Shown: in pieces, positions 25,780 through 35,282 of the stretch
Layout of the letters: the number at the start of each line of letters is the position of its first letter
Numbering within the stretch: the first letter of the stretch is position 1
Source of the DNA: Tunturiibacter gelidiferens
Lineage (GTDB): Bacteria; Acidobacteriota; Terriglobia; Terriglobales; Acidobacteriaceae
Assembly: GCF_013410115.1 (NCBI RefSeq)
Contig: NZ_JACCCV010000001.1
Coordinates: 1,488,001-1,552,000 of the forward strand
DNA: 64,000 nucleotides
Direction: 5' to 3'
Program-made: the position numbers and the translations under genes
Notes under the pieces: generated by a model
Seen by the model: only the letters and a program-made list of their open reading frames with translations
The model's database searches: none
Told to the model about the DNA's origin: nothing

Positions 25780-27957
25780 ATGAAGATCAGCGGCTGGTGC
25801 GCGGTGGTTCTCTCCGGATGGTTGACGGCTTCGGTGGCTGTGCTGGGTGCGCAGGAGGTTCAGGCCGCGCAGAAGCCGCATGCGATTACGCTTTCCGTTG
25901 GGGCACTTGACGAGTATGTGGGGCAGTATCGGGATGAGATGGAGCCGGATGTGCTGAGTTCGGTTTACCGTGAGGGCGACAAACTCTACGTCGAAGGCGA
26001 GCGTTCACCGCGATATGAGTTGCGGGCCGAGTCGGTCGATCACTTCTTTGCGCACGAGCTGCGAGTCGTTTTCGCGCGGGACGCTGCGGGGAAGGTCTCC
26101 GGATTGACGAGCACGTTTGGCGAACGGGGCGAGCCGGGCGTCGAGAGGAAGGAAGGCCGCGTCAGCCTGGTGGGAACGCGGCTCAATCACTTTCGGGAGT
26201 ACACGCGTAGCGAGGCAATGATTCCGATGCGTGACGGGGTGAAGCTGCATGTGGTGATTCTGCGGCCAGCGGGATCGGAGACGAGTGGGGAGACGCTTCC
26301 CTTTTTGATGCAGAGGACGCCGTATGGGACTTCGTGGGTTTCGTCGGCAGCGGTAAACGGCAGTAAGCCGGAGCTGGCGGCGAGTGGGTACGTCTTTGTG
26401 TTTGGAGATATTCGCGGACGGTATGAGTCGGAGGGAAAGTTCGTGATGAACCGCGCGATCGTTGCACATGCGACGAAGAATGATGTGGATGAGACGACCG
26501 ATACGCGCGACACGATCGACTGGCTGCTGAAAAATGTACCGAAGAATAACGGAAAGGTGGGGGTGCTGGGGGTCTCGTATCCGGGGTTTCTGGCGATGTC
26601 GGCTGGGATTGATGCGCACCCGGCGGTGAAGGCGATCTCGCCGCAGGCTCCGATGACGAATGTGTGGATGGGGGATGACTTTTTCCATAATGGAGCGTTC
26701 CGCGAGACGTATGGCTTCGACTATGTGCAACAGTTAGAGGCACAAAAGACGGATGCGCGGGTGGAGAGTAAAGAAGACACTTTCGATTTTTTTCTTCGCA
26801 ACGTGAACTTCGCTGGTGCTGCGGACGCAGCGAAGATGGAGAGTCTGCCAACGGCGAAGATATTTTTGACGCAGCCCGCTTATACGAAGTTCTGGCAGGA
26901 TATGGCGGTGGAGAAGCGTCTGACGAAAGTGGAGGTGCCGACGCTCGAGGTGGGAGGGTGGTGGGACCAGGAGGATATGTGGGGGACGCAGGCCGAGTAT
27001 GCTGCGTTGAAGCCACATGACTCGCAGAACGAAGTGTTCATGGTGCTGGGGCCGTGGAATCATGGTGGATGGGGGCCGACGACGCGGCATCTTGGGGTGC
27101 TCGACTTTGGGGCTGCGACGGGCGATCAATACCGGAAGACGATTGAAGCTCCTTTTTTTGAGAAGTATCTGAAGGGAAGGGCGGGTTTTGATTTGACGGG
27201 TGTGGCAAGCTTCAGGACGGGCGTCGATAAGTGGGAGCGCTATGAGGCGTGGCCTCCGAAGCAAGGGTTCAAAGAGACGAAGCTATTTTTGAATGCTGGT
27301 GGGGAGTTGACGACGAATGCGCCTGCGGCTGGGGGAGCTGCGAAGGCTGCGGTTAGTTACAGTGCGGATCCCGCGAACCCAGTGCCGTATCGGAATCGGC
27401 CGATTCAGTCGACGTATGCGGATGGGTCGAAGTGGCGGACTTGGCTGGTGGAGGATCAGAGGTTTGTGAGTGGGCGGAAGGATTTGGCGAACTTTTCATC
27501 GCCGGTGCTGGAGAAGGATGTCACTGTGACGGGGGATGTCGTTGCGGATCTGTTTGCTTCTACGACCGGTACGGATGGGGACTTTGTGGTGAAGCTGATC
27601 GATGTTTATCCGGACGATGCGCCGGCACCGATGGCGGGGTATCAGTTGATGATTGTGGATGAGATCTTTCGCGGGCGATATCAGAAGAGTTTTGAGGCAC
27701 CCGAGGCGTTGACGCCGGGGAAGGTGACTGAGTACAAGTGGAGTTTGCATGGGGCGGATCATACTTTTCTGAAGGGACACAAGATGATGGTGGAGGTGCA
27801 ATCGAGCTGGTTTCCGCTGTACGACCGGAATCCGCAGACGTTTGTGCCGAATATCATGACGGCTCCGGCGGGGGCGTACCGGGGGCAGACGGTGACGATC
27901 TATGGATCGGAGAAGTATCCGTCGCACCTTGAGTTTTCGGTTCCTGACGGGGATTGA
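25780..27957 (+). CDS. secreted CocE/NonD-type hydrolase, X-Pro dipeptidyl-peptidase (S15) family
   Basis: The 725-residue protein has a signal peptide (MKISGWCAVVLSGWLTASVA...) and a short beta domain at about 30-130. The alpha/beta hydrolase core follows: RDGVKLHVVILRP, nucleophile Ser266 in GVSYPG, GWWDQEDMW, and the His region GPWNHGGW. A C-terminal jelly-roll (about 480-700) is typical of cocaine esterase and glutaryl-7-ACA acylase. ATG 25780 has GAGG 9 nt upstream. The in-frame GTG at 25723 would bury the signal. It hydrolyses an ester, amide or X-Pro peptide outside the cytoplasm. Confidence 0.88.
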   Translation: MKISGWCAVVLSGWLTASVAVLGAQEVQAAQKPHAITLSVGALDEYVGQYRDEMEPDVLSSVYREGDKLYVEGERSPRYELRAESVDHFFAHELRVVFARDAAGKVSGLTSTFGERGEPGVERKEGRVSLVGTRLNHFREYTRSEAMIPMRDGVKLHVVILRPAGSETSGETLPFLMQRTPYGTSWVSSAAVNGSKPELAASGYVFVFGDIRGRYESEGKFVMNRAIVAHATKNDVDETTDTRDTIDWLLKNVPKNNGKVGVLGVSYPGFLAMSAGIDAHPAVKAISPQAPMTNVWMGDDFFHNGAFRETYGFDYVQQLEAQKTDARVESKEDTFDFFLRNVNFAGAADAAKMESLPTAKIFLTQPAYTKFWQDMAVEKRLTKVEVPTLEVGGWWDQEDMWGTQAEYAALKPHDSQNEVFMVLGPWNHGGWGPTTRHLGVLDFGAATGDQYRKTIEAPFFEKYLKGRAGFDLTGVASFRTGVDKWERYEAWPPKQGFKETKLFLNAGGELTTNAPAAGGAAKAAVSYSADPANPVPYRNRPIQSTYADGSKWRTWLVEDQRFVSGRKDLANFSSPVLEKDVTVTGDVVADLFASTTGTDGDFVVKLIDVYPDDAPAPMAGYQLMIVDEIFRGRYQKSFEAPEALTPGKVTEYKWSLHGADHTFLKGHKMMVEVQSSWFPLYDRNPQTFVPNIMTAPAGAYRGQTVTIYGSEKYPSHLEFSVPDGD

Positions 27958-27973
27958 GTGTGACGGAGGTGTT

Positions 27974-28540
27974 GTGACGATCAAAACGATTAGCAGCCGG
28001 GAGGTTTATCGGAATCCGTGGACGAGCGTGCGCGAAGACGTGATCGAGCGGGCGAATGGTAAGCGCGGGATCTATGGCGTCGTCGACAAGCATCCGGCTT
28101 GTATTGTGATTCCGCTGGAGGTGGGAGCGGATGGCGAGTTTGTTTATCTGATTGAGCAGTTCCGGTACACGGTGGGGGCGCGGCACTGGGAGTTTCCGCA
28201 GGGAGGTTGGGAGTTGGCGGAGGTGGTGCCGGAGGAGTTGGCGCGGGGAGAGTTGCTGGAGGAGACTGGATTGACGGCGGAGCGTATGACGCTTTTGTCG
28301 ACGCTGCAGATCGCGTATGGAGTGATGAATCAGATACAGCATGTGTTTCTGGCTGAAGGGCTGACGATGGGGAAGCCAGACCCGGATGCGGAGGAGAGCG
28401 ATCTGGTGGTGAGGCGGGTGAGCGGGGGGGCGTTCGAGGAGATGATTCTCGATGGGACGATCGTGGATAACTGCTCGGTGGCGGCGTGGGGGTTGTACAG
28501 GCTTTGGCGGGAGCGGCGGCAGGTGGGTTCGCGGCCATAG
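27974..28540 (+). CDS. NUDIX hydrolase, ADP-ribose pyrophosphatase-like
   Basis: The 188-residue protein has the sequence EFPQGGWELAEVVPEELARG followed by ELLEETGL. The Nudix box has one extra residue and RGEL in place of REL, a variant I believe recurs in a subgroup of ADP-ribose or NDP-sugar pyrophosphatases. It likely removes nucleoside diphosphate derivatives in the cytoplasm. The start is GTG 27974 with GGAGG 4 nt upstream. It is 16 bp behind the S15 hydrolase stop, so probably co-transcribed. Confidence 0.83.
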   Translation: MTIKTISSREVYRNPWTSVREDVIERANGKRGIYGVVDKHPACIVIPLEVGADGEFVYLIEQFRYTVGARHWEFPQGGWELAEVVPEELARGELLEETGLTAERMTLLSTLQIAYGVMNQIQHVFLAEGLTMGKPDPDAEESDLVVRRVSGGAFEEMILDGTIVDNCSVAAWGLYRLWRERRQVGSRP

Positions 28541-28578
28541 CTGGTCTCCTGGTGGAGCGGTTTGCATCTAAGAAGCCT

Positions 28579-29970
28579 ATGACAGCGCGGTCGAACTTCG
28601 TTGTGATTGCGATCCTTCTCGGCGGCTCTCTTGCTCGGGCGCAGAATGCAGCGGTGCAGCTGGTACCGGGGCGGCGGATGCCTGTACAGCAAGTAGTTAT
28701 GCTGCGGAATGCGCGGGTGATTGACGGCACGGGTGCGGCGCCGCAGGAGCATGTTTCGTTGCTGCTGCGCAATGGAAAGATTGAGCAGGTTGGTGGGGCG
28801 GAGATGGCGGTGCCGGTGGAAGCGCAGGTTCGTGATTTGACGGGAAAGACGGTGATTCCGGGGTTGATTTGCGCGCACTCGCACCTGGGTTTGATTGTGG
28901 ATGATGCTGAGTCTTCTGCGACGGGGTACACACGGGAGAATGTGACCGCGCAGTTGATCCAGTATGAGCGATATGGTGTGACTACAATCTTGTCGCTGGG
29001 ACTGAATCGCGATCTGGTGTTTGTGTTGCGTGACGAACAGCAGGCGGGGCGCTTGGCTGGGGCTTCGATCTTTACGGCGGGCAGGGGGATTGGAGTGCCG
29101 GACGGTGCGCCTCCGCTGCTTTCGGCGGCAGACCAGATCTATCGTCCAACAACAGAGAAGGATGCGAGGCGCGATGTGGATGAGATGGCGGCGCAACGCG
29201 TGGACATCATCAAGATCTGGGTGGACAAGCTGCATGGCAAGGTGCCGGAGATGACGCCGGAGATCTATAAAGCCGTGATCGATGAGGCTCATAAACGGCA
29301 TGTGCGTGTTGCGGCGCATGAGTATGCGCTGGAGGATGCGAAGCAACTTGTGGCGGATGGTGTGGATGTGCTGGCGCACTCGGTTCGCGACCAGGTGGTG
29401 GATGATGTGTTTGTGCGGTCGATGAAGCAGCACCACGTCTGGTATGTGCCGACGTTTACGGTGGACGAGTCGGCGTACATTTATGCGCAGAATGCTGCAT
29501 TCATGCAGACGCCTTTCTTTCAGCAGGCTGCGGGTCCGAAGTTGATGGCGAAGTTTAGCGCGCCTGGGTATGCGGAGAAGATCATGCAGGATCCGCAGAC
29601 AGCGCAGCATCAGAAGGACTTCGAAGTGGGACAACAGAATTTGAAGAAGGTGTTTGATGCGGGCGTGAGCGTCGGGTTCGGAACAGACTCAGGGGCTTTG
29701 CCCGGGCGCATTCCGGGGTTTGCCGAGCATCACGAGCTTGCATTGATGGTGCGGGCTGGACTTACTCCGTTGCAGGCGATTACGGCGGCGACGGGAGAGA
29801 ATGCGAAGCTGCTGCATGCGGGTGATCGTGGGACAATTGCGCCCGGGAAGCGAGCGGATTTGCTGGTGCTGGACGCTGATCCGCTCGTTGACATCGGCAA
29901 CACTCAGAGGATCTTTGCGGTGTACCACGATGGACATAACATCGCCGATCTGCCGGGTCGTACGAAGTAG
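28579..29970 (+). CDS. exported amidohydrolase, imidazolonepropionase/prolidase-like
   Basis: This 463-residue metallo-amidohydrolase has a signal peptide (NFVVIAILLGGSLARAQ). The metal ligands are visible: HSH in GLICAHSHLG, Lys in IIKIWVDK, His in VAAHEYAL and VLAHSVRDQ, and Asp in GFGTDSGALPG. The end reads GDRGTIAPGKRADLLVLDADP, standard for the COG1228 group. Members cleave Xaa-Pro dipeptides or cyclic amides. ATG 28579 is chosen because it opens the signal peptide. Expression may be coupled with the two hydrolase genes upstream. Confidence 0.87.
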   Translation: MTARSNFVVIAILLGGSLARAQNAAVQLVPGRRMPVQQVVMLRNARVIDGTGAAPQEHVSLLLRNGKIEQVGGAEMAVPVEAQVRDLTGKTVIPGLICAHSHLGLIVDDAESSATGYTRENVTAQLIQYERYGVTTILSLGLNRDLVFVLRDEQQAGRLAGASIFTAGRGIGVPDGAPPLLSAADQIYRPTTEKDARRDVDEMAAQRVDIIKIWVDKLHGKVPEMTPEIYKAVIDEAHKRHVRVAAHEYALEDAKQLVADGVDVLAHSVRDQVVDDVFVRSMKQHHVWYVPTFTVDESAYIYAQNAAFMQTPFFQQAAGPKLMAKFSAPGYAEKIMQDPQTAQHQKDFEVGQQNLKKVFDAGVSVGFGTDSGALPGRIPGFAEHHELALMVRAGLTPLQAITAATGENAKLLHAGDRGTIAPGKRADLLVLDADPLVDIGNTQRIFAVYHDGHNIADLPGRTK

Positions 29971-29984
29971 CAGTTTTTTTATCA

Positions 29985-31094
29985 CTAGTGCACGGGCGAG
30001 TTTTCTTGAAAGACGATGGTGCAGGTTTCTTTATCCGGCGCGGCAAGCCGGTTGCAGTTTTTGAGTGCGTCTTTGCGAGCGTCGTCAGAGTTCATCTGTG
30101 CGACGGAAGATGCGTAGTGGTGGGCAGAGATCGCGAAGGCCTTGTGCGGGCCGAGTATGAGATAGCTGCGGAAGGCTTGCTGGCCGCGGTCGGAGAGGTC
30201 TGCGGGTGGTGGGATGTCGGGCGGAGTTACGTCGGGAAGCGGTTGCGGCAGAAGTACAAGGTCATGGGCTTTGAGGAAGTCGTCGACCATGGGCGACCAG
30301 ATGGGGATACCGTGGCTGAAGAGAGTATGACCATCATCGCCGAAGGCTGGAGCGTGGAGGAACTGGTCTTGACCACCGGCGGAGCGAAAGGCGGTGTCGA
30401 ACTGCTGAGCGATCTCGGGCCAGAAGTACTTGTCGTTATCGGCATAGATCCAGAGCATGGGCGTGCGTGAGTGCTTGCCGAAGTCGCGAAAGGCGGCGAT
30501 AAGGGCGTTGGGGTTGCAGATCTCGTGATCGGCGTTTGAGCCGCGGCCACCTGCGAAGTTGATGGCTGCGACGAGGTTTTTGGGAGCGTCGGCGGTGAGG
30601 GCGACGGTGGCCATGCCGCCGGTGGAGATGCCGACCGCGAGAACACGGGTGGGGTCGACCTGGGGGAGCTTGCTACCGAAGTCGATGGCGATGCGAAGAT
30701 CTTCGGCGGACTTGCGGGCGGCACCTTCGTAGTCGGTCTGGGGGCAGCGGCCGTTGCCGAGGTAGTCGGGCTTACCGCTGGAGGAGCCGTAGCCGCGGCG
30801 CACGACGACGAGGGCAACGAAGCCGCGACGCGCAAACCAACGCGCCTGGGGAAGAAACAGCCAAGGGGTAACGTTGTTGCGTGGTTCGAGGTCGCGGGAG
30901 GTTCCGTGGGTGATGACGACGAGAGGACGTTTGCCGGGAAGATCAGCATAGACAAGAAGCGCGCTAAGACCGTTTGGCGTTGCCTGAGTCCAGGGAATGC
31001 GCGTGGGTTCTTCGTGGATCTGCACAGCGTGAACAGTAAGCGGCAGCAAAAGGACCAGGATACCGAAGACGATCATGTGTGGCTTTGGCGACAC
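29985..31094 (-). CDS. exported alpha/beta hydrolase
   Basis: The 369-residue product has an N-terminal signal (MIVFGILVLLLPLTVHA). The alpha/beta hydrolase core contains LVVITHGTS (oxyanion strand), RRGYGSSSG, nucleophile Ser in VGISTGGMA, Asp in IYADNDKYFWP, and a likely His in GDDGHTLF. It resembles dienelactone-hydrolase or prolyl-oligopeptidase-like esterases. The C-terminal 90 residues hold several Cys/His and may be a separate small region. GTG 31094 gives Lys before the signal; ATG 31076 is an alternative. Neither has a good ribosome binding site. Confidence 0.8.
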   Translation of the reverse strand: MSPKPHMIVFGILVLLLPLTVHAVQIHEEPTRIPWTQATPNGLSALLVYADLPGKRPLVVITHGTSRDLEPRNNVTPWLFLPQARWFARRGFVALVVVRRGYGSSSGKPDYLGNGRCPQTDYEGAARKSAEDLRIAIDFGSKLPQVDPTRVLAVGISTGGMATVALTADAPKNLVAAINFAGGRGSNADHEICNPNALIAAFRDFGKHSRTPMLWIYADNDKYFWPEIAQQFDTAFRSAGGQDQFLHAPAFGDDGHTLFSHGIPIWSPMVDDFLKAHDLVLLPQPLPDVTPPDIPPPADLSDRGQQAFRSYLILGPHKAFAISAHHYASSVAQMNSDDARKDALKNCNRLAAPDKETCTIVFQENSPVH

Positions 31095-31264
31095 GGATAA
31101 ACGTAACTCAATCTCTGACGTAGGAGTATTTTTTGTTTACAAGAGCATTCTGATGGAGGGAGTTGACTGCGCCGGGGTTGCCTTCGGTTTGATTTATTGC
31201 GCCGGAACCGTGCTGCAGCTTTTTGGCATCAAAAAATATCACTGCAGTTGTGAATGACGAAAAC

Positions 31265-32842
31265 ATGAACGAAACAATAAGTGACTTGAAGACTCCGAAG
31301 CATCGCGGCGTGTGGGCTTGGATTTTGGTCTCTGTGCTGATTGCGGTTGTTGTTCTCGTGGTGATCGGCGTGATTGTGGTGCATCGGGCCATGCCGATCT
31401 TGAAGGGGCGCGTGATCGAGACGCTGAGTACTCGCTTTGACAGCAGGGTGGAGATGGATGGGTTTTCTGTTTCAGTGCTGAAGGGGCTTGAGGTCTCTGG
31501 GGACGGGCTCCGGATCTACCCTGAGGACGAGGTGGTTGCGGCAGGGGCGACAGATCCTCTTATCGCGCTTGATCATTTTTCGTTTCATGCAAACCTGTCG
31601 GGTTTGTTTGTGAAGCCGATGCGCGTTCGGACGGTGCACGTTGCGGGCATGGCGATTCACATCCCGCCGCGGGAGATGCGGCAGCAGGCGCCGAAGGGAC
31701 GGAGGCATCTGGGCAAGATCACGATTGTGGTGGATGAGATAGTGTTCGACGATTCGAAGCTGATCATCGGAACGATGAAGCCGGGCAAAGAGCCGAAGGA
31801 CTTTGAGATGAGCCGCATCGTGATGCGGAATGTTGGGCCGGATGCGGCGTGGAGGTATGATGCAACGCTGGTCAATGCTATTCCGAAGGGCGATATCCAT
31901 GCGACGGGAACGTTTGGGCCATGGAATAACGAGAGCCCCGGCGACTCGACTGTGACGGGAAGATACACGTTTGATCATGTGGACCTGAATACGATCAAAG
32001 GCATTGGCGGGATGCTGTCTTCAGTGGGTGAGTTTAGCGGGCAGTTGAACAAAATTATTGTGGATGGGACGACGGAGACGCCGAATTTTTCGCTCGATAC
32101 GGCAGATCATCCTGTGCCTTTGCATACGAAGTTTCACGCGATTGTGGATGGGACCAGCGGCGATACGTATCTACAGCCGGTGGAGGCGCGGTTGGGTAGA
32201 TCGGAGTTTACGTGCAGCGGAGCGGTTGTGAATGAAAGAGGCAAAGGGCACATGATTGACCTGGATGTGAACGTACACGCGGGAGAGATTCAGGACTTTC
32301 TGCGGCTTGCGGTGAAGACTACGCCGGCGGTGATGACGGGGCGACTGCAAATGAAGACAAAGCTGCATATTCGCCCGGGACCGGAGAGCGTGTCGAAGAA
32401 GATTGGATTGAAGGGCGGATTTTCGCTGCAGCAGATTCATTTCAGCAATACCGAGGTGGAGGATAAGGTGGATATGTTGAGCCTGCGGGCGCAGGGCGAT
32501 CCGAAGGATGCGAAGCCTGGCGCGGCGGACGTGCACTCCGAGATGGTGGGAGAGTTTGTGATGGATGCCGGGCGGATCAGTTTTAGCAAACTGAACTACA
32601 CCTTGCCGGGAGCCGATGTGATGCTCGCGGGGGAGTACACGCTGGATGGAGAGCGGTTCGAGTTTGAGGGAAAGATACGGACCAACGCCAAGGTGTCGCA
32701 GATGGTGGCTTCGAGGTGGAAGTCGATTTTGCTGAAGCCGGTTGATCCATTCTTCAAGAAGGATGGTGCAGGCGCGGTGATTCCGGTGAAGGTGAGTGGG
32801 ACGAGGTCAGCACCGAAGTTCGGGCTGGACCTGCATCGGTAG
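31265..32842 (+). CDS. AsmA-like envelope protein
   Basis: The 525-residue protein has a single N-terminal membrane anchor (WILVSVLIAVVVLVVIGVIV). A long beta-rich periplasmic part follows, with repeated strand patterns: RFDSRVEMDGFSVSVLKGLE near the start and DVMLAGEYTLDGERFEFEGK near the end. This is the pattern of AsmA/TamB/YhdP proteins, now thought to move phospholipids between membranes. ATG 31265 is preferred to a TTG 14 codons earlier. The divergent hydrolase gene starts about 170 bp away. Confidence 0.78.
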   Translation: MNETISDLKTPKHRGVWAWILVSVLIAVVVLVVIGVIVVHRAMPILKGRVIETLSTRFDSRVEMDGFSVSVLKGLEVSGDGLRIYPEDEVVAAGATDPLIALDHFSFHANLSGLFVKPMRVRTVHVAGMAIHIPPREMRQQAPKGRRHLGKITIVVDEIVFDDSKLIIGTMKPGKEPKDFEMSRIVMRNVGPDAAWRYDATLVNAIPKGDIHATGTFGPWNNESPGDSTVTGRYTFDHVDLNTIKGIGGMLSSVGEFSGQLNKIIVDGTTETPNFSLDTADHPVPLHTKFHAIVDGTSGDTYLQPVEARLGRSEFTCSGAVVNERGKGHMIDLDVNVHAGEIQDFLRLAVKTTPAVMTGRLQMKTKLHIRPGPESVSKKIGLKGGFSLQQIHFSNTEVEDKVDMLSLRAQGDPKDAKPGAADVHSEMVGEFVMDAGRISFSKLNYTLPGADVMLAGEYTLDGERFEFEGKIRTNAKVSQMVASRWKSILLKPVDPFFKKDGAGAVIPVKVSGTRSAPKFGLDLHR

Positions 32843-32844
32843 GG

Positions 32845-33066
32845 TCATTTGCTGAGGGATTGTCTTCTTGAGTAGCGGGTTGCGCTTTCGAGGAGGATGA
32901 GGGCGAGTCCTATGAAGAGGATGATGCCTGAGAATGCAGAGGCTGCACCAAGGTGAGGCGAGACGATGCGCATGAGGAGGAGCCAGGAGAGGAGGGCGAG
33001 GGCGAAGCTGGCGTCGTCGACGAAGAGTCCGAAGATCTCGCGGAGGATAGTTTTGATCGAGTTTAT
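32845..33066 (-). CDS. small membrane protein with a possible ATA start, partner of the COG4280-type gene
   Basis: The frame gives 73 residues: a polar start (NSIKTILREIFGLFVDDASF), a helix (ALALLSWLLLMRIV), a second helix (SGIILFIGLALILLE) and a basic tail. No ATG, GTG or TTG is in frame before the first helix. ATA at 33064-33066 stands 6 nt after AGGAG, exactly where a start is expected. The pattern 'LRE-x-x-GLFVDD-x-S-x-AL' is, as I recall, seen in small proteins encoded beside COG4280 genes. The preceding gene on the same strand is such a gene, 10 bp away. The start codon could also be a sequencing error. Confidence 0.6.
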   Translation of the reverse strand: MNSIKTILREIFGLFVDDASFALALLSWLLLMRIVSPHLGAASAFSGIILFIGLALILLESATRYSRRQSLSK

Positions 33067-33076
33067 GGCGGTCTCC

Positions 33077-33835
33077 TTATGTGGTGGATGGGACGGCTTG
33101 CGAGCGCCTGCGGCAGAGGGGCACCATTGCTAACGCGAGGACAAGGTAGGCGGCGATGAGAGCGAGGATGGACCAGTCGGCTGCAGGCCAGTGGAGGTTC
33201 ATGCCTTCGCCGACCCAGAAGGTCCCGAAGGCGGAGAGCAGGACGCCGACGATGAACTTAAGGGTGTTCTCGGGGACTCGCGCGAGGGGTCGATGCAGGA
33301 TGAGGCCGAGGGCGATGACGACAAGGAGTGCAGCCACGGCGCCGAGGCTGGCGGGTAGGAGCGTGCCGGCGCGGCCTGCACCGATGGCAATGACGATGAA
33401 GACGACCTCGGTGCCTTCGAGCATGGTGATGTTGAAGGCGGCGGCGAAGGCGATCTTGTCCCATGCGGCGGGGCGGTTGCCGTGCTGACGCATGGCCTCG
33501 GTGTTCTTCGAGAAGGCAGCAGCTTCGTCGTGAAGGGGAATGTGGCCGGCGGCTCTGAGGATGGCCTTGCGCAGCCAGCGCAGACCGAAGAGGAGTAAGA
33601 GGGTGCCGACAGTGAGTTGAAGGATGTGCAGAGGGATGTGGGTGAGGGCGGTCCCAAGCGCGGCGATGATGAGGAGAAGAACGGCGATTGCTGAGGCGCT
33701 GCCGATGAGAGCGGAGCGCCAGCCGCGGACGCTGCCTACGGCGAGGACGACGGTAAGGGCTTCGACACACTCGACGAGGGAGGCGAGGAAGGAAGCTGTG
33801 ACCGCGGTGCCGATATGTGCCCAGCTTGTGCCCAT
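33077..33835 (-). CDS. COG4280-type membrane protein, LysE/TMEM165-like transporter fold
   Basis: The 252-residue protein has about seven hydrophobic helices arranged as two related halves. Each half begins with a glutamate motif: FLASLVECVEALTVVLAVGS and ITMLEGTEVVFIVIAIGAG. This duplicated E-x-x-E/E-x-T-E layout is reminiscent of UPF0016/TMEM165 and LysE superfamily cation or metabolite exporters. The substrate is unknown. ATG 33835 has AAAGGAG 5 nt upstream. The codons open before it are derived from the inverted-repeat element. It is followed by the 73-residue membrane protein, likely in one transcript. Confidence 0.82.
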   Translation of the reverse strand: MGTSWAHIGTAVTASFLASLVECVEALTVVLAVGSVRGWRSALIGSASAIAVLLLIIAALGTALTHIPLHILQLTVGTLLLLFGLRWLRKAILRAAGHIPLHDEAAAFSKNTEAMRQHGNRPAAWDKIAFAAAFNITMLEGTEVVFIVIAIGAGRAGTLLPASLGAVAALLVVIALGLILHRPLARVPENTLKFIVGVLLSAFGTFWVGEGMNLHWPAADWSILALIAAYLVLALAMVPLCRRRSQAVPSTT

Positions 33836-33868
33836 GATTCTCCTTTTGGTGATGATAGTTGAAAGTGC

Positions 33869-33976
33869 TGTCCTGCCGGACGGCCCGCTGCGCGCGGCGC
33901 GGTCACTTCGTGACTCGTATACCTTGTCTCGGTGGGACTGGCGCAATTGTCCTCCCGTTGGTCGGAAGGGGTTCTC
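33869..33976 (+). repeat. half copy of the large inverted-repeat element
   Basis: It starts TGTCCTGCCGGACGGCCC, continues GCGGTCACTTCGTGAC and ends TCCTCCCGTTGGTCGGAA, without the mirrored arm. It lies between the COG4280-type gene and the VWA gene. Confidence 0.8.
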
Positions 33977-34046
33977 AGTGGATGGTCTTCATTGACGCTT
34001 AGCGAGCTACTGAATGGTCCGCTCGATTTTAGTGGATGGTCTTCAT
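33977..34046. repeat. 16-bp direct repeat duplicating the 3' end of the VWA gene
   Basis: AGTGGATGGTCTTCAT occurs at 33977-33992 and again at 34031-34046. The second copy is the end of the VWA coding sequence (Met-Lys-Thr-Ile-His). The first follows directly after the half repeat element, as if the insertion or a local duplication copied the gene end. Confidence 0.7.
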
Positions 34047-35273
34047 GCGGCGGGACATGAAGTCCATGAGAAGGTAGTTGCCGAGATTTTCCGGAGTGGT
34101 GAAGTAGGCCTTGCCGCGGCACATCGCGCTGACCTGCTGGACGAACTGCACGAGGGAGAAGTCGCTGGCGAGCATGAAGGTGTTGATCATGATGTTGGAG
34201 CGCTTGCAGCGGGCCACCTCTTCGAGGGTTTCGGAGATGACGAGCGGGTCGAGGCCGAAGGCGTTCTTGTAGATGCGGCCGTCGGGAAGGGTAAGGGCCG
34301 AGGGCTTGCCGTCGGTGATCATGACGATCTGCTTCATGTCTTTGTTCTGGCGGGCAAGGATGCGCTGGGCCATGCGAAGGCCCTCGCGGGTGTTGGTGTA
34401 GTGCGGGCCGACTTTGACGCGGGAGAGTTGTGAGACCGGGATCTCTTCGGCGGTGTCGTGGAAGAGGACGAGGTTGAGAGTGTCGCCGGGGAACTGAGTG
34501 CGGATGAGATGTGAGAGGGCCATGGCGACGCGCTTGGCGGGGGTGAAGCGGTCTTCGCCGTAGAGGATCATGGAGTGGGAGCAGTCGAGCAGGACGACGG
34601 TGGCGCAGGAGGACTGGTAGTCGGACTGGTGGACGTGGACGTCGGAGTGGTAGATGTTGAGTGGGGCGTGCTCTTCTCCCTCGATGGCAGTGGCTAGACC
34701 CTCGCGCGCGAAGACGCTGGAGAGGGTTGCGGTGATGTCGAGGTTGAGGGTGTCGCCGAACTCGTAGAGCTTGCTGCTGCCGTTGGTTTCGACACCGGCG
34801 GCTTCGTGGCGGGTGTCGTGGCGGCCCAGGTTGGATTTGCCGAGGGGGCCCAGGAGTTCGCGGAGGGCCTTGTAGCCGAGGAAGTCCATGCCCTTGTCGG
34901 TGACCTCGAAGCGCGCTTCGCCGTTGCCGTCGCCTTGCTCGCCCTGACCTTGTTCGGGCATCTCGGCGTTGATGAAGTTCTGCTCCTGCATCTTCTGGAT
35001 GATCTGGTCGATGAGTTCTTCGACTTGATCTTCGGAGAGTGCTTCGTACTTTTCCTGCGCTTCGTCGTCGAAGAGCTCGCCTGAGTCGAGGGCCTGGCGG
35101 ATGGCTTCGCGGAGGTTCTCCATGGTCTGGTCGCCGTCGAACTCCTGGAAGCGGGACATGGGGTCGTTGAAGCCGGAGTCGAGCAGGAAGTCGGATAGGG
35201 CCTGCATGAGGTCTTCGAGGCCGAAGGAGGAGGCGAGGTCGCCGGTGAACTTTGTGTATCGGACGCGCTTCAT
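34029..35273 (-). CDS. VWA domain protein, partner of a MoxR-type ATPase
   Basis: The 414-residue protein has an N-terminal acidic helical region (about 1-130, with a Gln/Gly-rich stretch [15 protein letters not shown]). A linker follows, then a von Willebrand A domain in the C-terminal half. The metal site DCSHSM fits the DxSxS MIDAS motif, with the later [10 protein letters not shown]. Such proteins work with MoxR AAA+ ATPases as chaperones or metal-insertion assistants. Here the ATPase is the first gene of the same operon (36037-37581). The neighbouring gene ends 9 bp before its start. Confidence 0.85.
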   Translation of the reverse strand: MKRVRYTKFTGDLASSFGLEDLMQALSDFLLDSGFNDPMSRFQEFDGDQTMENLREAIRQALDSGELFDDEAQEKYEALSEDQVEELIDQIIQKMQEQNFINAEMPEQGQGEQGDGNGEARFEVTDKGMDFLGYKALRELLGPLGKSNLGRHDTRHEAAGVETNGSSKLYEFGDTLNLDITATLSSVFAREGLATAIEGEEHAPLNIYHSDVHVHQSDYQSSCATVVLLDCSHSMILYGEDRFTPAKRVAMALSHLIRTQFPGDTLNLVLFHDTAEEIPVSQLSRVKVGPHYTNTREGLRMAQRILARQNKDMKQIVMITDGKPSALTLPDGRIYKNAFGLDPLVISETLEEVARCKRSNIMINTFMLASDFSLVQFVQQVSAMCRGKAYFTTPENLGNYLLMDFMSRRMKTIH

Positions 35274-35282
35274 GGTGTGGAC

